64,000 bases of DNA from Epilithonimonas hominis (GTDB taxonomy: Bacteria; Bacteroidota; Bacteroidia; Flavobacteriales; Weeksellaceae): positions 1 through 64,000 of the forward strand of contig NZ_RJTU01000079.1 of assembly GCF_003730015.1 (NCBI RefSeq). The letters are read 5' to 3'. This document shows, one piece after another, positions 1 through 9,306 of this stretch. Both the position numbers and the translations under genes were made by a program. Numbering within the stretch: position 1 is the stretch's first letter; every line of letters starts with the position of its first letter. The notes under the pieces are model-generated. The model saw only the letters and a list, made by a program, of their open reading frames with translations, was not told where the DNA came from and ran no database searches.

Positions 1-112
1 CAAGTTTTGAAACTAATCCCTAATCCATCTTCATAACATTTATAAGAACTGCTAACTTGAAAAGTATAGAGCATATCAAATGTTTCAGTATTGTTTCAGG
101 CAAAAATACAAA

Positions 113-139
113 AAGGGTTTTACATTTCTGTAAAACCCT
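113..139 (-). terminator. Rho-independent terminator of tRNA-Asn
   Basis: Ten-bp inverted repeat (GGGTTTTACA with TGTAAAACCC, loop TTTC) followed on the minus strand by a run of T. It lies about 10 bp past the 3' end of the tRNA. Confidence 0.7.
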
Positions 140-149
140 CTGTTTTAAG

Positions 150-223
150 CTCCTCCTGCTGGGCTCGAACCAGCGACCCTCTGATTAACAGTCAGATGCT
201 CTAACCAACTGAGCTAAGGAGGA
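150..223 (-). tRNA. tRNA-Asn (anticodon GTT)
   Basis: Read on the minus strand it folds as a standard cloverleaf: 7-bp acceptor stem (TCCTCCT with AGGAGGA), D-arm with the TTAGCTCAGTTGGTTAGAGC core, anticodon loop ctGTTaa between CTGA and TCAG, and a T-arm GCTGG-TTCGAGC-CCAGC. The discriminator base is G, as expected for Asn. CCA is not encoded. Confidence 0.96.
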
Positions 224-296
224 ATGTCCTTTGTTTTAAGTGGTGCAAATATAAGAGGAATTTCCTTTATCCACCAAATTTTTAAAGAACTTTTTT

Positions 297-1805
297 TTAA
301 TTTTTTTGAGTCAAAAATTGACTGATTACTTTAACTATGTCATTTCCAAATATTAACACCATCAGTCCTAGTAAGAAAATAACGCCTATCATCTGTGCAT
401 TTTCCAAAACTTTTTGTGGTACAGGCTTGCCTGTGATGATTTCCCAAAGCGTAAACAATACGTGACCACCATCTAATCCTGGAATTGGAATCAGGTTGAG
501 GAAAGCCAGCCATACAGAAAACATAGCAGTAAAGCCCCAGAAAAATTCCCAATCTATAGACAGTCTTCCATCATTACTCTTTTCAACGTGCATATTATTG
601 ACAATGGCAATTGGCCCGCCCACTTTCTTATAACCCTGCGTTTTGGTATTAAAGATGATTTTAAACTGTTTTATCTGCATAGTCAGAACATCTATCGTTC
701 TTGTAAATCCTCTCGGAACAGCTTCCAGGAAAGAGTATTCCTTGGTTACTTGGGACTTGTCAAGGTATTTTTGAGCTATTTTAGGATCAAAGGCGAATCC
801 AAGTTTAGCATCATCGCCAACATTTGCAGTCAATTTTAAAGGTTGCTTGTTACGAAGAACATCCAATTCTATAGTTTTACCTTTATTGATTTTTAATTCT
901 TCTGCCAATTGGTCAAAATAAACTGTTGGTTTGCCATTTACGCCAACGATTTCGTCCCCTTTTTGTAGCCCGGCTTTCATAGCTGGTTTGTTAGGAATAA
1001 CAGAATCAACAACAGCAGGGAAACGATTCATGAAATAAAGCTTCGCTTCGTTCGCATGAAGAACTTCGGCAACGCCATCTTCATTGATGGGGAATGTTAC
1101 TTCCTTTCCATCCCTCAAAACCGTTACATTATCCGCAAAAAGCATATTAATGCTGGATGTTTCCATTCTTTCAGCTGGTTTCCCATCTATTTTCAGGATT
1201 TTATCACCTGTTTTTAGTCCCATTTTCTGTCCAGCATCAGAAACAGCAATTCCATTTTCGAATTTGGAATTATCATGAAACTTTTCGCCAGTAAAAAAAG
1301 AAAGACAAGAATAAATCAACCACGCCAGAAAGAAATTAACCGTCACACCTCCCAGCATAATGATTAGCCGCTGCCAAGCTGGTTTTGCACGGAACTCCCA
1401 CGGCTGCGCCGGTTTCTTCAGCTGCTCGGTGTCCATGCTTTCGTCCACCATTCCTGCAATTTTCACATAGCCGCCCATTGGCAACCAGCCGATGCCGTAT
1501 TTCACACCTTCGTGTCTTCTCCAGTCATCTTCCGGAAGTGCGGAAGTGTCAATCGGTTGTGTTATTTTTTTACCGTTGATTTCAACCTCTTCATCCGTAG
1601 GCTGGTTTTTTGAAAAGAATTTATATTGCCATTTTCCATTGATTTTCTTCATGGCGAAGATGGAAAAATAAGGATCGAAGAATAAAAAGAATTTATCTAC
1701 TTTGGTTTTGAACCATTTCGCTGGCAAGAAGTGCCCGATTTCGTGTAATGTTACAAGGATAGAAATGCTCAGGATGAACTGAAATATCTTTAATGCTAAT
1801 TCCAT
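297..1805 (-). CDS. rseP: Site-2 zinc metalloprotease RseP (M50 family)
   Basis: Intramembrane protease that cuts transmembrane anti-sigma factors and remnant signal peptides in the inner membrane. The zinc motif HEIGH is at residues 21-25 in the first membrane helix. The second family motif, NLIPIPGLDGGH, begins near residue 437 and supplies the third metal ligand. Two PDZ-type regions lie between them (about 205-250 and 265-330; GLKTGDKILKIDG and GLQKGDEIVGVNG are typical). Length (502 aa) is slightly above the usual 440-450 because of an extra soluble stretch near residues 55-95. It is monocistronic as far as visible, and the start is the first ATG after a minus-strand TAnnTTTG box. No neighbouring sigma/anti-sigma pair points to its substrate. 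Confidence 0.93.
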   Translation of the reverse strand: MELALKIFQFILSISILVTLHEIGHFLPAKWFKTKVDKFFLFFDPYFSIFAMKKINGKWQYKFFSKNQPTDEEVEINGKKITQPIDTSALPEDDWRRHEGVKYGIGWLPMGGYVKIAGMVDESMDTEQLKKPAQPWEFRAKPAWQRLIIMLGGVTVNFFLAWLIYSCLSFFTGEKFHDNSKFENGIAVSDAGQKMGLKTGDKILKIDGKPAERMETSSINMLFADNVTVLRDGKEVTFPINEDGVAEVLHANEAKLYFMNRFPAVVDSVIPNKPAMKAGLQKGDEIVGVNGKPTVYFDQLAEELKINKGKTIELDVLRNKQPLKLTANVGDDAKLGFAFDPKIAQKYLDKSQVTKEYSFLEAVPRGFTRTIDVLTMQIKQFKIIFNTKTQGYKKVGGPIAIVNNMHVEKSNDGRLSIDWEFFWGFTAMFSVWLAFLNLIPIPGLDGGHVLFTLWEIITGKPVPQKVLENAQMIGVIFLLGLMVLIFGNDIVKVISQFLTQKN

Positions 1806-1830
1806 TAATATGTTTTAAAATTATAGTTGT

Positions 1831-1838
1831 CAAAGGTA
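1831..1838 (-). promoter_or_regulatory. -7 promoter box for rseP
   Basis: The minus strand reads TACCTTTG, matching the flavobacterial -7 consensus TAnnTTTG, 26 bp upstream of the rseP ATG. No clear -33 TTTG was identified. Confidence 0.45.
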
Positions 1839-1909
1839 ATCATTTAGTCAGAAACTATACCAATGTAAAAACCAGCCTTTTTTCTGCCAAATTTGCACTT
1901 GGTGCTAAT

Positions 1910-2000
1910 GATAATTTGGGCAGCTTATCCGCCCTCCGCTATTATCTTTTTGCTCGGCATAGCCTCTCGCAAAAAGGATAACCGCTCAGGTCGGGCTGCG
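1910..2000 (-). repeat. Dispersed intergenic hairpin repeat, copy 1
   Basis: On the minus strand this reads GCAGCCCGACCTGAGCGG, then ATCCTTTTTGC, a short loop, GCAAAAAGAT, then GCGGAGGGCGGATAAGCTGCCC. It aligns almost base for base with the copy at 25615-25705 and more loosely with 37398-37506. The ends and the A/T-rich core are inverted repeats, so the RNA would form a long imperfect hairpin. It occupies most of the rseP-pirin gap. Function unknown; similar elements are, from memory, common in Chryseobacterium intergenic DNA. Confidence 0.7.
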
Positions 2001-2077
2001 GGCGATTCAGCGGAAAATCAAAAGTGTAAATATTAGATAGAAATCCTTAATTTTAAATCCATATTAAAAATGAAATA

Positions 2078-2980
2078 ATGTCAAATATTGAGATGATAAT
2101 CGAGGAAAGAGCAGCAGATATCGGTAATTTTCTGGTTGGTAGATTGTTGCCGTTTTCTCAAAAGAGAAGCGTTGGGCCATTTGTATTTATCGATCATATG
2201 GGACCTGCTGCGCTCAAAGATTATGAGAATATGGATGTTCCACCACATCCACACATTGGACTTTCCACTTTGACATTTTTGTTCGAGGGGAGCATCATGC
2301 ACAGAGATTCTATCGGGACAGAAATCGAGATCAAGGAAGGCGCTGTCAATTGGATGACTGCCGGAAAGGGTGTTGCTCACTCCGAAAGAACACCTGAATA
2401 TCTCAGAACTACTGATAAAAACCTCCACGGATTACAGATTTGGGTCGCACTCCCAAAGGAATTGGAAACAATGGAACCCGAGTTTTTCCACATCAACAAA
2501 GAAGACATCCCAAGCTGGATAGACAACGGAATCAACTATAAATTAATCGCCGGCGAAATCCTCGGACGCAAATCTCCCGTTCCGGCTTATTCGCCGCTTT
2601 ACTTTCTGGAAGTCAAAAATACGCTCCAGGAAGATCGGGAAATCATTCTTGGCGATTATCTTTTTGGCGAGTCTTCTCTTTACATCTTAGATGGAAACAT
2701 AGAAAGTGAAGGCAATCTTTATACGCCGAAACACATCCTGATTGCGAAAGATGCCAAACTTTGCCATTTCACATTGAAACCGAATTCTACAGTTTATATC
2801 TTTGGAGGCGAAGCGTTTCCGGAACCAAGATACATCTATTGGAACTTTGTAGCGACTTCCCTGGAAATGATTGAAGACGGCAAAACCAGATGGCAAAACC
2901 ACGAATTCCCAAAGGTGATTAATGATGACGGTTATGTTCCTTTGCCGCCACAGAATAAAAATATTAAAATGAAAGAATGA
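2078..2980 (+). CDS. Pirin family protein
   Basis: Bicupin protein of the pirin family; bacterial members (YhhW type) can show quercetinase activity, others act as metal-dependent regulatory proteins. The N-terminal cupin carries the complete metal site: His57 and His59 (PPHPHIGL), His101 and Glu103 (AHSE). The second cupin (about 170-270) has no obvious metal ligands, as usual. Length (300 aa) is normal for the long pirins. The stop codon overlaps the ATG of the next gene by 4 bases (ATGA), so the two are probably translated together. A cytosolic location is likely as there is no signal peptide. The physiological substrate cannot be inferred from the neighbours. Confidence 0.88.
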   Translation: MSNIEMIIEERAADIGNFLVGRLLPFSQKRSVGPFVFIDHMGPAALKDYENMDVPPHPHIGLSTLTFLFEGSIMHRDSIGTEIEIKEGAVNWMTAGKGVAHSERTPEYLRTTDKNLHGLQIWVALPKELETMEPEFFHINKEDIPSWIDNGINYKLIAGEILGRKSPVPAYSPLYFLEVKNTLQEDREIILGDYLFGESSLYILDGNIESEGNLYTPKHILIAKDAKLCHFTLKPNSTVYIFGGEAFPEPRYIYWNFVATSLEMIEDGKTRWQNHEFPKVINDDGYVPLPPQNKNIKMKE

Positions 2981-3798
2981 GAAATGTAATTATTGGAAGT
3001 CTCTTGTTAATCTTCTCATTAGCAAACGCTCAAGTTCACAGATTTTATTACGAACTGACTTACAAGCCGACCAAAGATTCTATCACAACGGAAAAGGAAA
3101 TGATGGTTTTGGATGTTGGGAAAGATGAATCGCTTTTTATGCCTTACAAGCAGTTAGACTATGATTCTACCTTGACAGCCGGCATCAGAAAAGCTCAGGA
3201 AATGGGCACCGATGTAGATGCGACCATCATGGCGAAGAAGGCTCCGGTTATCAGCTACCGAATCAACAAACTGAAGAATGGGAAGTTACGGTACAAAGAT
3301 TTCATCGGAATGTCGGAATATTATGTTTATGAGGAGAATCCAAATCTGAAATGGCATATCTCGTCTGAAAAAGAAAAAATCGGTGTTTACCATACACAAA
3401 AAGCGTCAACCGAATTTGGCGGAAGACAATGGACTGTCTGGTTCACTCCGGAAATCCCGATTCAGGATGGACCGTATAAATTCTCAGGTTTGCCCGGACT
3501 CATTGTGAAAATCGAAGATGCTGTTCAGAATTACATCTGGACATTAGAAGGCAATAAAAAACTCAACCAAAACATCGACACCAACAAACAGAACTACCTG
3601 GAGTTTCAAATGGGAGAAGCGAAGAAAATCTCCAAAGACGGTTTCGTAAAAAGAATGAGTGAATACCGAAAAAACCCGATGGGACAGATGTCACAATGGT
3701 ATGAAGATAAGGATGCAGAGCTGATGAAGAAACTGAAAGAGCAGGAAACCCGCGAAAAACAAAAACTCAATCATTACAACAATCCTGTTGAGCTATAA
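2977..3798 (+). CDS. GLPGLI family secreted protein
   Basis: The defining hexapeptide GLPGLI is at residues 171-176, preceded by the usual GPYKFS context. This family is almost restricted to Bacteroidota and has no assigned biochemical role. A signal peptide (residues 1-19, ending LANAQ) predicts export to the periplasm or outer membrane. The C-terminal 40 residues are strongly charged (many Lys and Glu) and probably helical. It overlaps the pirin gene by 4 bases and is followed immediately by a strong hairpin, so the two form a short operon. GLPGLI genes more often sit beside TonB-receptor genes; that is not the case here. Confidence 0.85.
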   Translation: MRNVIIGSLLLIFSLANAQVHRFYYELTYKPTKDSITTEKEMMVLDVGKDESLFMPYKQLDYDSTLTAGIRKAQEMGTDVDATIMAKKAPVISYRINKLKNGKLRYKDFIGMSEYYVYEENPNLKWHISSEKEKIGVYHTQKASTEFGGRQWTVWFTPEIPIQDGPYKFSGLPGLIVKIEDAVQNYIWTLEGNKKLNQNIDTNKQNYLEFQMGEAKKISKDGFVKRMSEYRKNPMGQMSQWYEDKDAELMKKLKEQETREKQKLNHYNNPVEL

Positions 3799-3799
3799 A

Positions 3800-3831
3800 A
3801 AAAGCATTTCGGAATTTCCGGAATGCTTTTC
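3800..3831. terminator. Bidirectional terminator between convergent genes
   Basis: A near-perfect stem AAAAGCATTtCGGAA with TTCCGGAATGCTTTT has A-runs on one side and T-runs on the other. It sits between the GLPGLI gene (ending 3798) and the convergent gene ending at 3854, so it can serve both. Confidence 0.8.
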
Positions 3832-3853
3832 AATATATGATTTGGTGTAGAAT

Positions 3854-4291
3854 TTAGAAGTTGAAAGAAACCCCAATGCTTCCATTGTTACCAGCCTCGA
3901 TGTAAGCACCCACGCTGTCATTGAAGAAGTAGCGCACACCCAAGTGAACACCCAGTCCGAAATCGCTACCCAAAACTCCAAGATCTACACCCGGATAGAT
4001 GTCCCACTGGCTCGGCAAGTTCAAAGGGTCCTGTAAGTGGAAATTAACTCTACCGAAAACGAAGAAGTTATTATCCTTGTTATTATCTTTATAATCACTG
4101 AAGTAGATGTTTGCTCCACCTCCTAATGAAACGATTTTTGATAAACCATAGTCATAAGTTCCGGTAATCCCGGTTCCGTTACCCCAAGCATTTAGACCTA
4201 CTTGAAGTTTTTGGTCGCCTTTTCCTGTCCAAGCCTGTGCATACGATAGAACACCGGCGAAAAGTCCGAACGCTAATAATAGTTTTTTCAT
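3854..4291 (-). CDS. Small outer-membrane beta-barrel-like protein
   Basis: The 145-residue product has a clear signal peptide (MKKLLLAFGLFAGVLSYAQA) and then short alternating amphipathic strands rich in Gly, Tyr and Asn, ending in a phenylalanine (SFNF), a typical C-terminal signature of outer-membrane barrels. The length would allow about six to eight strands. I believe similar Bacteroidota proteins are labelled DUF6646, but that name is from memory. It is transcribed alone from a TAnnTTTG box and ends at a shared terminator. Function unknown. Confidence 0.7.
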   Translation of the reverse strand: MKKLLLAFGLFAGVLSYAQAWTGKGDQKLQVGLNAWGNGTGITGTYDYGLSKIVSLGGGANIYFSDYKDNNKDNNFFVFGRVNFHLQDPLNLPSQWDIYPGVDLGVLGSDFGLGVHLGVRYFFNDSVGAYIEAGNNGSIGVSFNF

Positions 4292-4330
4292 AAGCGTAAG
4301 TTTATTTTTTGATTAATAAATTTCAGGTAT

Positions 4331-4338
4331 CAAAAATA
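4331..4338 (-). promoter_or_regulatory. -7 promoter box for the barrel-like protein gene
   Basis: The minus strand reads TATTTTTG, an exact TAnnTTTG match, 40 bp upstream of the ATG at 4291. Confidence 0.45.
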
Positions 4339-4436
4339 AGACCATTAGTGCATTTTGTAGTTCTAGAAGGATTTTTTGCTGTTTTTTTTCTTTCCGAAAA
4401 TATTTTTAAATAAGTGTAAATAAATTTAAACAATAA

Positions 4437-5477
4437 TTAAGGCCTTTCAATAGATCGGCTTTTCACTTTTGATTTCCGGCTCTGGTCACCAAAAGAAATC
4501 AGCAGATAAAACAGAAAAGGCAGGATGAATATACTCCCAAGAACCAAGGCCCACCCAAGTGCTGCAATCGTTTTTGGGGCGGCACTTTCATCGAAAAGTG
4601 AAAGATGTGTACCGTTTGCAAATAAAATAATATTAGGATTATGCTGATATGTCGCCGCAACCAAAATCATAATAATCTGAAAACCTCCGAATACCCGAAC
4701 TAATAAAAACTGTTTTTTCTTAATGGCCTCATTGGTGAACAAAAGGCTAATGGTAGCCAATGTGATTACGACGATGCCAAGTGCGTTTGAGAAAATCCAG
4801 TTGAGCAATGGAATTTGAGAATAGTAAGCGCTTAAAAAAACCAAAATACCGGTTGCAACAACATATATAGCAGTTTCCCGCGCTTTCTGCACCATAACGG
4901 ACAATGCATCACTAAAACGGGCTTCGTGCAAAGAAAATAGTGAGGCTAGATAAGCACACAACGAAACCGTAAAAAAACCGACAGATATTCCGAAAGGATT
5001 GAGCCAACTGAAGATATAAAGACCTAAAAAATCTTTGGCTTCCGTGTCAATAGAACCGGAAATCGTGGCTGCAGCAATAATACCTAAAAAGAAAGGCGTC
5101 AGCAGGCTGGAGTAGTAGAAGATCTGAGTGTAGATTTTTTGCCAGCTGTCATCCACAGCATCGTAATTCCTGAAGGTAAATGCAGTTCCTCTAGCAATGA
5201 TGCCAATTAGCATCAGAACAACAGGAATATGCAGATAGGTAGAAACAGTAGTATAAATGGTCGGAAATCCAACAAATAAAATCACAACAGCAATTATCAG
5301 CCACATATGATTGGCTTCCCAAATCGGTGCAATTGATTTGGACATAATCTTTTTCGTTTTTTCACGATAAGTTTTTTTAGAGAACAGTTCAATAATTCCT
5401 GCCCCGAAATCGGCTCCGCCAGTAATCACATAAAGACAGATTGAAATCCAAAGAAATGCAATGACAACGTAAATCAT
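4437..5477 (-). CDS. cydB: Cytochrome bd ubiquinol oxidase subunit II
   Basis: Structural subunit of the bd-type terminal oxidase that reduces oxygen to water with quinol electrons. The N-terminus has the family signature FLWISICLYVITGGADFGAGI, followed by about eight or nine hydrophobic helices; 346 residues is normal. Its ATG overlaps the cydA stop by 4 bases, so it is translationally coupled to cydA. No cydX-like small ORF or cydDC exporter genes follow. The C-terminus is short and basic. Confidence 0.95.
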   Translation of the reverse strand: MIYVVIAFLWISICLYVITGGADFGAGIIELFSKKTYREKTKKIMSKSIAPIWEANHMWLIIAVVILFVGFPTIYTTVSTYLHIPVVLMLIGIIARGTAFTFRNYDAVDDSWQKIYTQIFYYSSLLTPFFLGIIAAATISGSIDTEAKDFLGLYIFSWLNPFGISVGFFTVSLCAYLASLFSLHEARFSDALSVMVQKARETAIYVVATGILVFLSAYYSQIPLLNWIFSNALGIVVITLATISLLFTNEAIKKKQFLLVRVFGGFQIIMILVAATYQHNPNIILFANGTHLSLFDESAAPKTIAALGWALVLGSIFILPFLFYLLISFGDQSRKSKVKSRSIERP

Positions 5478-6817
5478 AATGTTTTGTTTTTAGGATTATA
5501 ATTCGGGTCTGTCGGGTCATACAGTTTCGGAACCATTTTGATTTGTCTCAAAAGTAAAAAGATGATAATCAGTGATAACGAAATAAAAACTAATGTGAAG
5601 AAATAAAATGAGTATTGGATTCCCGGCATCGGTGTAACGGCATCTATGGTTTTCATAATACCATAAATGATCCACGGCTGTCTGCCAACTTCTGTTACTG
5701 TCCAACCCGCTTCTAATGCGATATAACCGAATGGAATTGCTGCAACGAACATTTTCAAATACCAGCTTTTGGTCAGCCATTCTTTTTTCCAAAAAGTGGC
5801 GATGAGGTAAACGAAGCCAATTAACATCATTACACTTCCAAAAAATATCATAATTTGAAAAGCATAATGAACGACTGCTACCGGTGGCCAGTGATCCTTG
5901 GGGAAATCCTTCAGTCCTTTTACCTCTGCATCAAAATCACCCCAGGCTAGAAAGCTGAGAAGTTTCGGAACTTTTATGGCATATTTTATCTGTTCATTCT
6001 CTTCATCCGGGATTCCACCGATGACGAAACTGGCGCCTTTTTCTGTTTCAAAATGCGCTTCCATTGCAGCCAGCTTTACAGGTTGTCTTTTGGCGACAGA
6101 CTTTGCAGCAATATCTCCGCTGATGGGCGCCAGAAGCGCACCTATAATAGCAAAACCTGCGGAGATCCTGAATGCTTTCTTATGAAAACTGACATTTCTT
6201 TTCTTTAAAACCATTAAAGCGTGAATACCCGCTACTGCAAATCCTGTTGCCGCAAAAGCAGCTACCGTCATATGAAATGCCTGTGGAAACCAAGCGTCAT
6301 TAAACATCGCTTTTATCGGATCAATATTCAGATATTCTCCATTAATATAATCGAAACCAGCAGGACTGTTCATCCACGCATTCGCAGCAACAACCAAAAT
6401 ACCTGAAGCTAATCCGCTGACGCCAACCACCACACCGCAAAACCAGTGAAACCACTTGTTGAACTTTTCCCAGCCGTAAAGGAAAAATCCTATAGCTATT
6501 GCCTCAATAAAAAAAGCGGTGCCTTCCAGAGAAAAGGGCATTCCGAAAATCGGACCGGCATGTTCCATAAATTTAGGCCAGAGTAATCCTAACTCAAAAG
6601 AAAGCATCGTTCCGGAAACAGCACCTGTTGCAAACAGAATAGCGACACCTTTGCTCCACGCTTTGGTGAGACCTTTGTAAACCTCATCTTGAGTTTTAAG
6701 GTATTTGTAATGAGAAAAAGCCATCAGAAAAGGCATTACCATTCCCACACAAGAAAATATGATGTGGAAGCCCAATGAAACGGCCATCTGAGATCGGGCA
6801 GCCAGAAAATCATCCAT
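5474..6817 (-). CDS. cydA: Cytochrome bd ubiquinol oxidase subunit I
   Basis: Haem-bearing subunit of the quinol oxidase in the inner membrane. His18 (LGFHIIF) matches the axial ligand of the active-site haem, and GWTVTEVGRQPW at residues 371-382 is the diagnostic CydA motif that lies near the quinol site. At 447 residues and with a short insert between the central helices it belongs to the short Q-loop (CIO-like) class rather than the E. coli long-loop class. High-affinity bd oxidases support growth at low oxygen and resist nitric oxide and cyanide; that is family knowledge, not visible here. It leads the cydAB operon, with 148 bp of upstream DNA that is not coding. Confidence 0.95.
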   Translation of the reverse strand: MDDFLAARSQMAVSLGFHIIFSCVGMVMPFLMAFSHYKYLKTQDEVYKGLTKAWSKGVAILFATGAVSGTMLSFELGLLWPKFMEHAGPIFGMPFSLEGTAFFIEAIAIGFFLYGWEKFNKWFHWFCGVVVGVSGLASGILVVAANAWMNSPAGFDYINGEYLNIDPIKAMFNDAWFPQAFHMTVAAFAATGFAVAGIHALMVLKKRNVSFHKKAFRISAGFAIIGALLAPISGDIAAKSVAKRQPVKLAAMEAHFETEKGASFVIGGIPDEENEQIKYAIKVPKLLSFLAWGDFDAEVKGLKDFPKDHWPPVAVVHYAFQIMIFFGSVMMLIGFVYLIATFWKKEWLTKSWYLKMFVAAIPFGYIALEAGWTVTEVGRQPWIIYGIMKTIDAVTPMPGIQYSFYFFTLVFISLSLIIIFLLLRQIKMVPKLYDPTDPNYNPKNKTL

Positions 6818-6933
6818 AATTTCAATTTTATTGTAAAGTTAGGATTTAATGATGTTACAATCACATATAATAAGAAGAGAAATATCATATTCGTAGTGAC
6901 TTTGGGATGATATTTTTCAATACTCTTACAACA

Positions 6934-6960
6934 AAAAATCCTGAAATTTTTCAGGATTTT
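6934..6960 (-). terminator. Terminator of the prolyl oligopeptidase gene
   Basis: Perfect stem AAAATCCTGAAA with TTTCAGGATTTT, loop of about 2-4 T, flanked by A/T runs. It lies 6 bp past the stop of the minus-strand gene at 6966. Confidence 0.75.
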
Positions 6961-6965
6961 AAATA

Positions 6966-9092
6966 TTATTTTGATGATTTCAGAGATCTGATTCCCATTT
7001 CATAAAGTGCAAAACTGAGCAGGTCAGCATTTTCGCCAATGATCTGTTCTGTAGATCTTCCTGCACCATGACCTGCATTTTTTTCAATTCTGAGTAATAT
7101 CGGATTGCTGCATGCTTGCTTTTCCTGTAGCTCTGCCCCGAATTTGAAGGAGTGTGCAGGAACCACACGATCATCATGATCACTCGTGATAATCATAGTA
7201 GAAGGATAGCAGGTTCCGGCTTTTACATTGTGAACAGGTGAGTAAGACTTGAGGTATTCGAACATTTCCTTGCTGTCTTCAGCGGTTCCGTAATCATAGG
7301 CCCAGCCCGCTCCGGCTGTGAATTTATTATACCTAAGCATATCCAGAACGCCTACTCCGGGGAAAGTCACTTTTGCCAGATCCGGTCGCATCGTCATTGT
7401 CGCACCCACTAGCAAACCACCGTTGGAACGGCCTGAGAGCGCCATATATTCTTTGGATGTGTAACCTTTTGCCTGCAGATATTCGCCGGCAGCAATGAAA
7501 TCTTCAAACACATTTTTCTTTTGCTGTTTTGTGCCTGCATCGTGCCATTTCTTGCCATACTCGCCACCTCCTCGGATGTTTGGAACCGCATAGATTCCGC
7601 CATTTTCCATCCAGATCGCATTCACAACCGAGAATGCAGGCTGAAGGCTGATGTTGAAACCACCATAAGAATATAAAATCGTTGGATTTTTACCATCCAG
7701 CTTTGTTCCTTTTTTATAGTTGATCATCATCGGAACTTTTGTACCATCTTTCGACGTATAAAAAACTTGCTCAGAAATGTAATTTTCTGGGTTGAATTTC
7801 ACATTTGGCTTCTCGTAGATCTCCGATTTTCCTAATGCTACATTATACTTGTAAATGGTTCCCGGCGTAATATAGTTTGTAAATGAGTAATAGATATCTT
7901 TATCCTCTTTTTTGCCACCAAATCCAGAAACAGTTCCTTTGCCTGGTAATACAATTTCTCTCACCACTTTCCCAGTTTTGTCGAATTGCTTCACAAGGCT
8001 GATGGCATCTTTCATATATTTACCGAAGAAGTAACCGCCAGCTTCAGAAACGCTGAGTACATTCTCCGTTTCTGGGATCACATCTTTCCAGTTTTCTGGG
8101 CTTGGATTTTTGATGCTTACTTTTACAAGCTTCATATTTGGAGCATCTTTATCGGTGAAGATGAAAAGGTCATCACCCTGAGTATCCACAATATTAGCAT
8201 TGATGTCAAAACCTTTGTTGATTTGCACAAAATCGCCACCGTTTTTCAGATCTTTTATATACAGTTCGTTTCCGTTGGTTGCGTTGGCTGCAGAGATGAT
8301 GAGAAATCTCTGATCTTCTGAAACACCTGCAGACAGATATCTTCTGGGTGTTTTTTCGCCGCCGAAAATCAGCTGATCTTCGGATTGTTTTGTGCCCAGT
8401 TTATGGAAATAAACCTTGTGTTTATCCGTCATTCCGGAAAGTACCGTTCCTTCTTTTGGTTTGTCATAGCTGGAGTAGTAGAAACCTTCATCACCTTTCC
8501 AAGCAATGCCACTGAATTTCACATCCACCATTGTTTCATCAATTTGTTTTTTGCTGATCGCATCGATGATGATTATTTTATTCCAGTCGCTTCCACCTTC
8601 AGAAATAGAGTAGGCGGCAAGATTCCCTTTTTTGTTGAACGACAGGTTGGAAAGTGAGGTAGTGCCTTTCTCAGAAAACGTATTAGGATCTAGGAAAACC
8701 TCGACTTTTTTGGTTTTGTTATTAGTTCTGTAAAGTACCGATTGTGCTTGTAATCCGTTGTTTTTGTAATTATAAGTGTAATCACCTTCTTTGAACGGTG
8801 CTCCTATTTTTTCATAGTTCCAGATGTCCCGCAGCTGATTCTTAATGGTTTCTCTGAAAGGGATTTTGGAGAGATAGTTCTGGCTGTAAGCCACCTCTTC
8901 GTCCACCCATTTTTTTGTAGCTTCTGAATCGTTTTCCAGATCGCGGAAAGGATCTGCGACCTGTGTCCCGAAATAATTGTCCGTTTGATTGCCTTTCTGG
9001 GCTTTTGGGTAATTGGGTTTTGCCATAGACTGTGCATTGACTCCAGTGTAGAAAACGACTGCGGCTGCAATCAGTATTGAGTATCGTTTCAT
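6966..9092 (-). CDS. Prolyl oligopeptidase family serine peptidase (S9A), secreted
   Basis: Peptidase that cuts short peptides after proline. An N-terminal beta-propeller (about residues 65-410) is followed by an alpha/beta-hydrolase domain. The catalytic serine is in GRSNGG (Ser556), the aspartate in SDHDDRVVP (near 640) and the histidine in NAGHGAG (His675). I use the ATG at 9092, giving 708 aa that begin with a good signal peptide (MKRYSILIAAAVVFYTGVNAQ). An upstream in-frame ATG at 9137 would add 15 residues before the signal peptide and would run through the promoter box at 9113-9120. Exported S9A enzymes in flavobacteria probably feed on peptides in the periplasm. It is monocistronic with its own terminator. 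Confidence 0.92.
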   Translation of the reverse strand: MKRYSILIAAAVVFYTGVNAQSMAKPNYPKAQKGNQTDNYFGTQVADPFRDLENDSEATKKWVDEEVAYSQNYLSKIPFRETIKNQLRDIWNYEKIGAPFKEGDYTYNYKNNGLQAQSVLYRTNNKTKKVEVFLDPNTFSEKGTTSLSNLSFNKKGNLAAYSISEGGSDWNKIIIIDAISKKQIDETMVDVKFSGIAWKGDEGFYYSSYDKPKEGTVLSGMTDKHKVYFHKLGTKQSEDQLIFGGEKTPRRYLSAGVSEDQRFLIISAANATNGNELYIKDLKNGGDFVQINKGFDINANIVDTQGDDLFIFTDKDAPNMKLVKVSIKNPSPENWKDVIPETENVLSVSEAGGYFFGKYMKDAISLVKQFDKTGKVVREIVLPGKGTVSGFGGKKEDKDIYYSFTNYITPGTIYKYNVALGKSEIYEKPNVKFNPENYISEQVFYTSKDGTKVPMMINYKKGTKLDGKNPTILYSYGGFNISLQPAFSVVNAIWMENGGIYAVPNIRGGGEYGKKWHDAGTKQQKKNVFEDFIAAGEYLQAKGYTSKEYMALSGRSNGGLLVGATMTMRPDLAKVTFPGVGVLDMLRYNKFTAGAGWAYDYGTAEDSKEMFEYLKSYSPVHNVKAGTCYPSTMIITSDHDDRVVPAHSFKFGAELQEKQACSNPILLRIEKNAGHGAGRSTEQIIGENADLLSFALYEMGIRSLKSSK

Positions 9093-9112
9093 TTTTATTG
9101 TTTGATGGTTTT

Positions 9113-9120
9113 CAAAATTA
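9113..9120 (-). promoter_or_regulatory. -7 promoter box for the prolyl oligopeptidase gene
   Basis: The minus strand reads TAATTTTG (TAnnTTTG), 21 bp upstream of the ATG at 9092. Its place inside the longer reading frame supports the downstream start. Confidence 0.45.
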
Positions 9121-9282
9121 ATAAAAATTATCTCCAAAGCTTTGTTACGTAGGATAAAATAATATAAAATTTTAATTTATATCAAGGATATTAAAAAAGT
9201 AGCGCCTAAGGTTATAATGGTTTTGCACGGGTTAAAAAAAGTTAATTTATTTTACTCTGAAAAACATTAGCCCGTAAAAGAT

Positions 9283-9290
9283 TATCTTTG
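9283..9290 (+). promoter_or_regulatory. -7 promoter box for the glycosyltransferase operon
   Basis: TATCTTTG matches TAnnTTTG 16 bp upstream of the ATG at 9307. With the minus-strand box at 9113 it makes the 214-bp gap a divergent promoter region. Confidence 0.5.
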
Positions 9291-9306
9291 CGAATTATTT
9301 TACTGG

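Noticed and set aside
1793-1981. Plus-strand reading frame of 62 codons between rseP and the pirin gene
   Set aside because: It runs across the dispersed repeat, has no homology signal and lacks a plausible start context.
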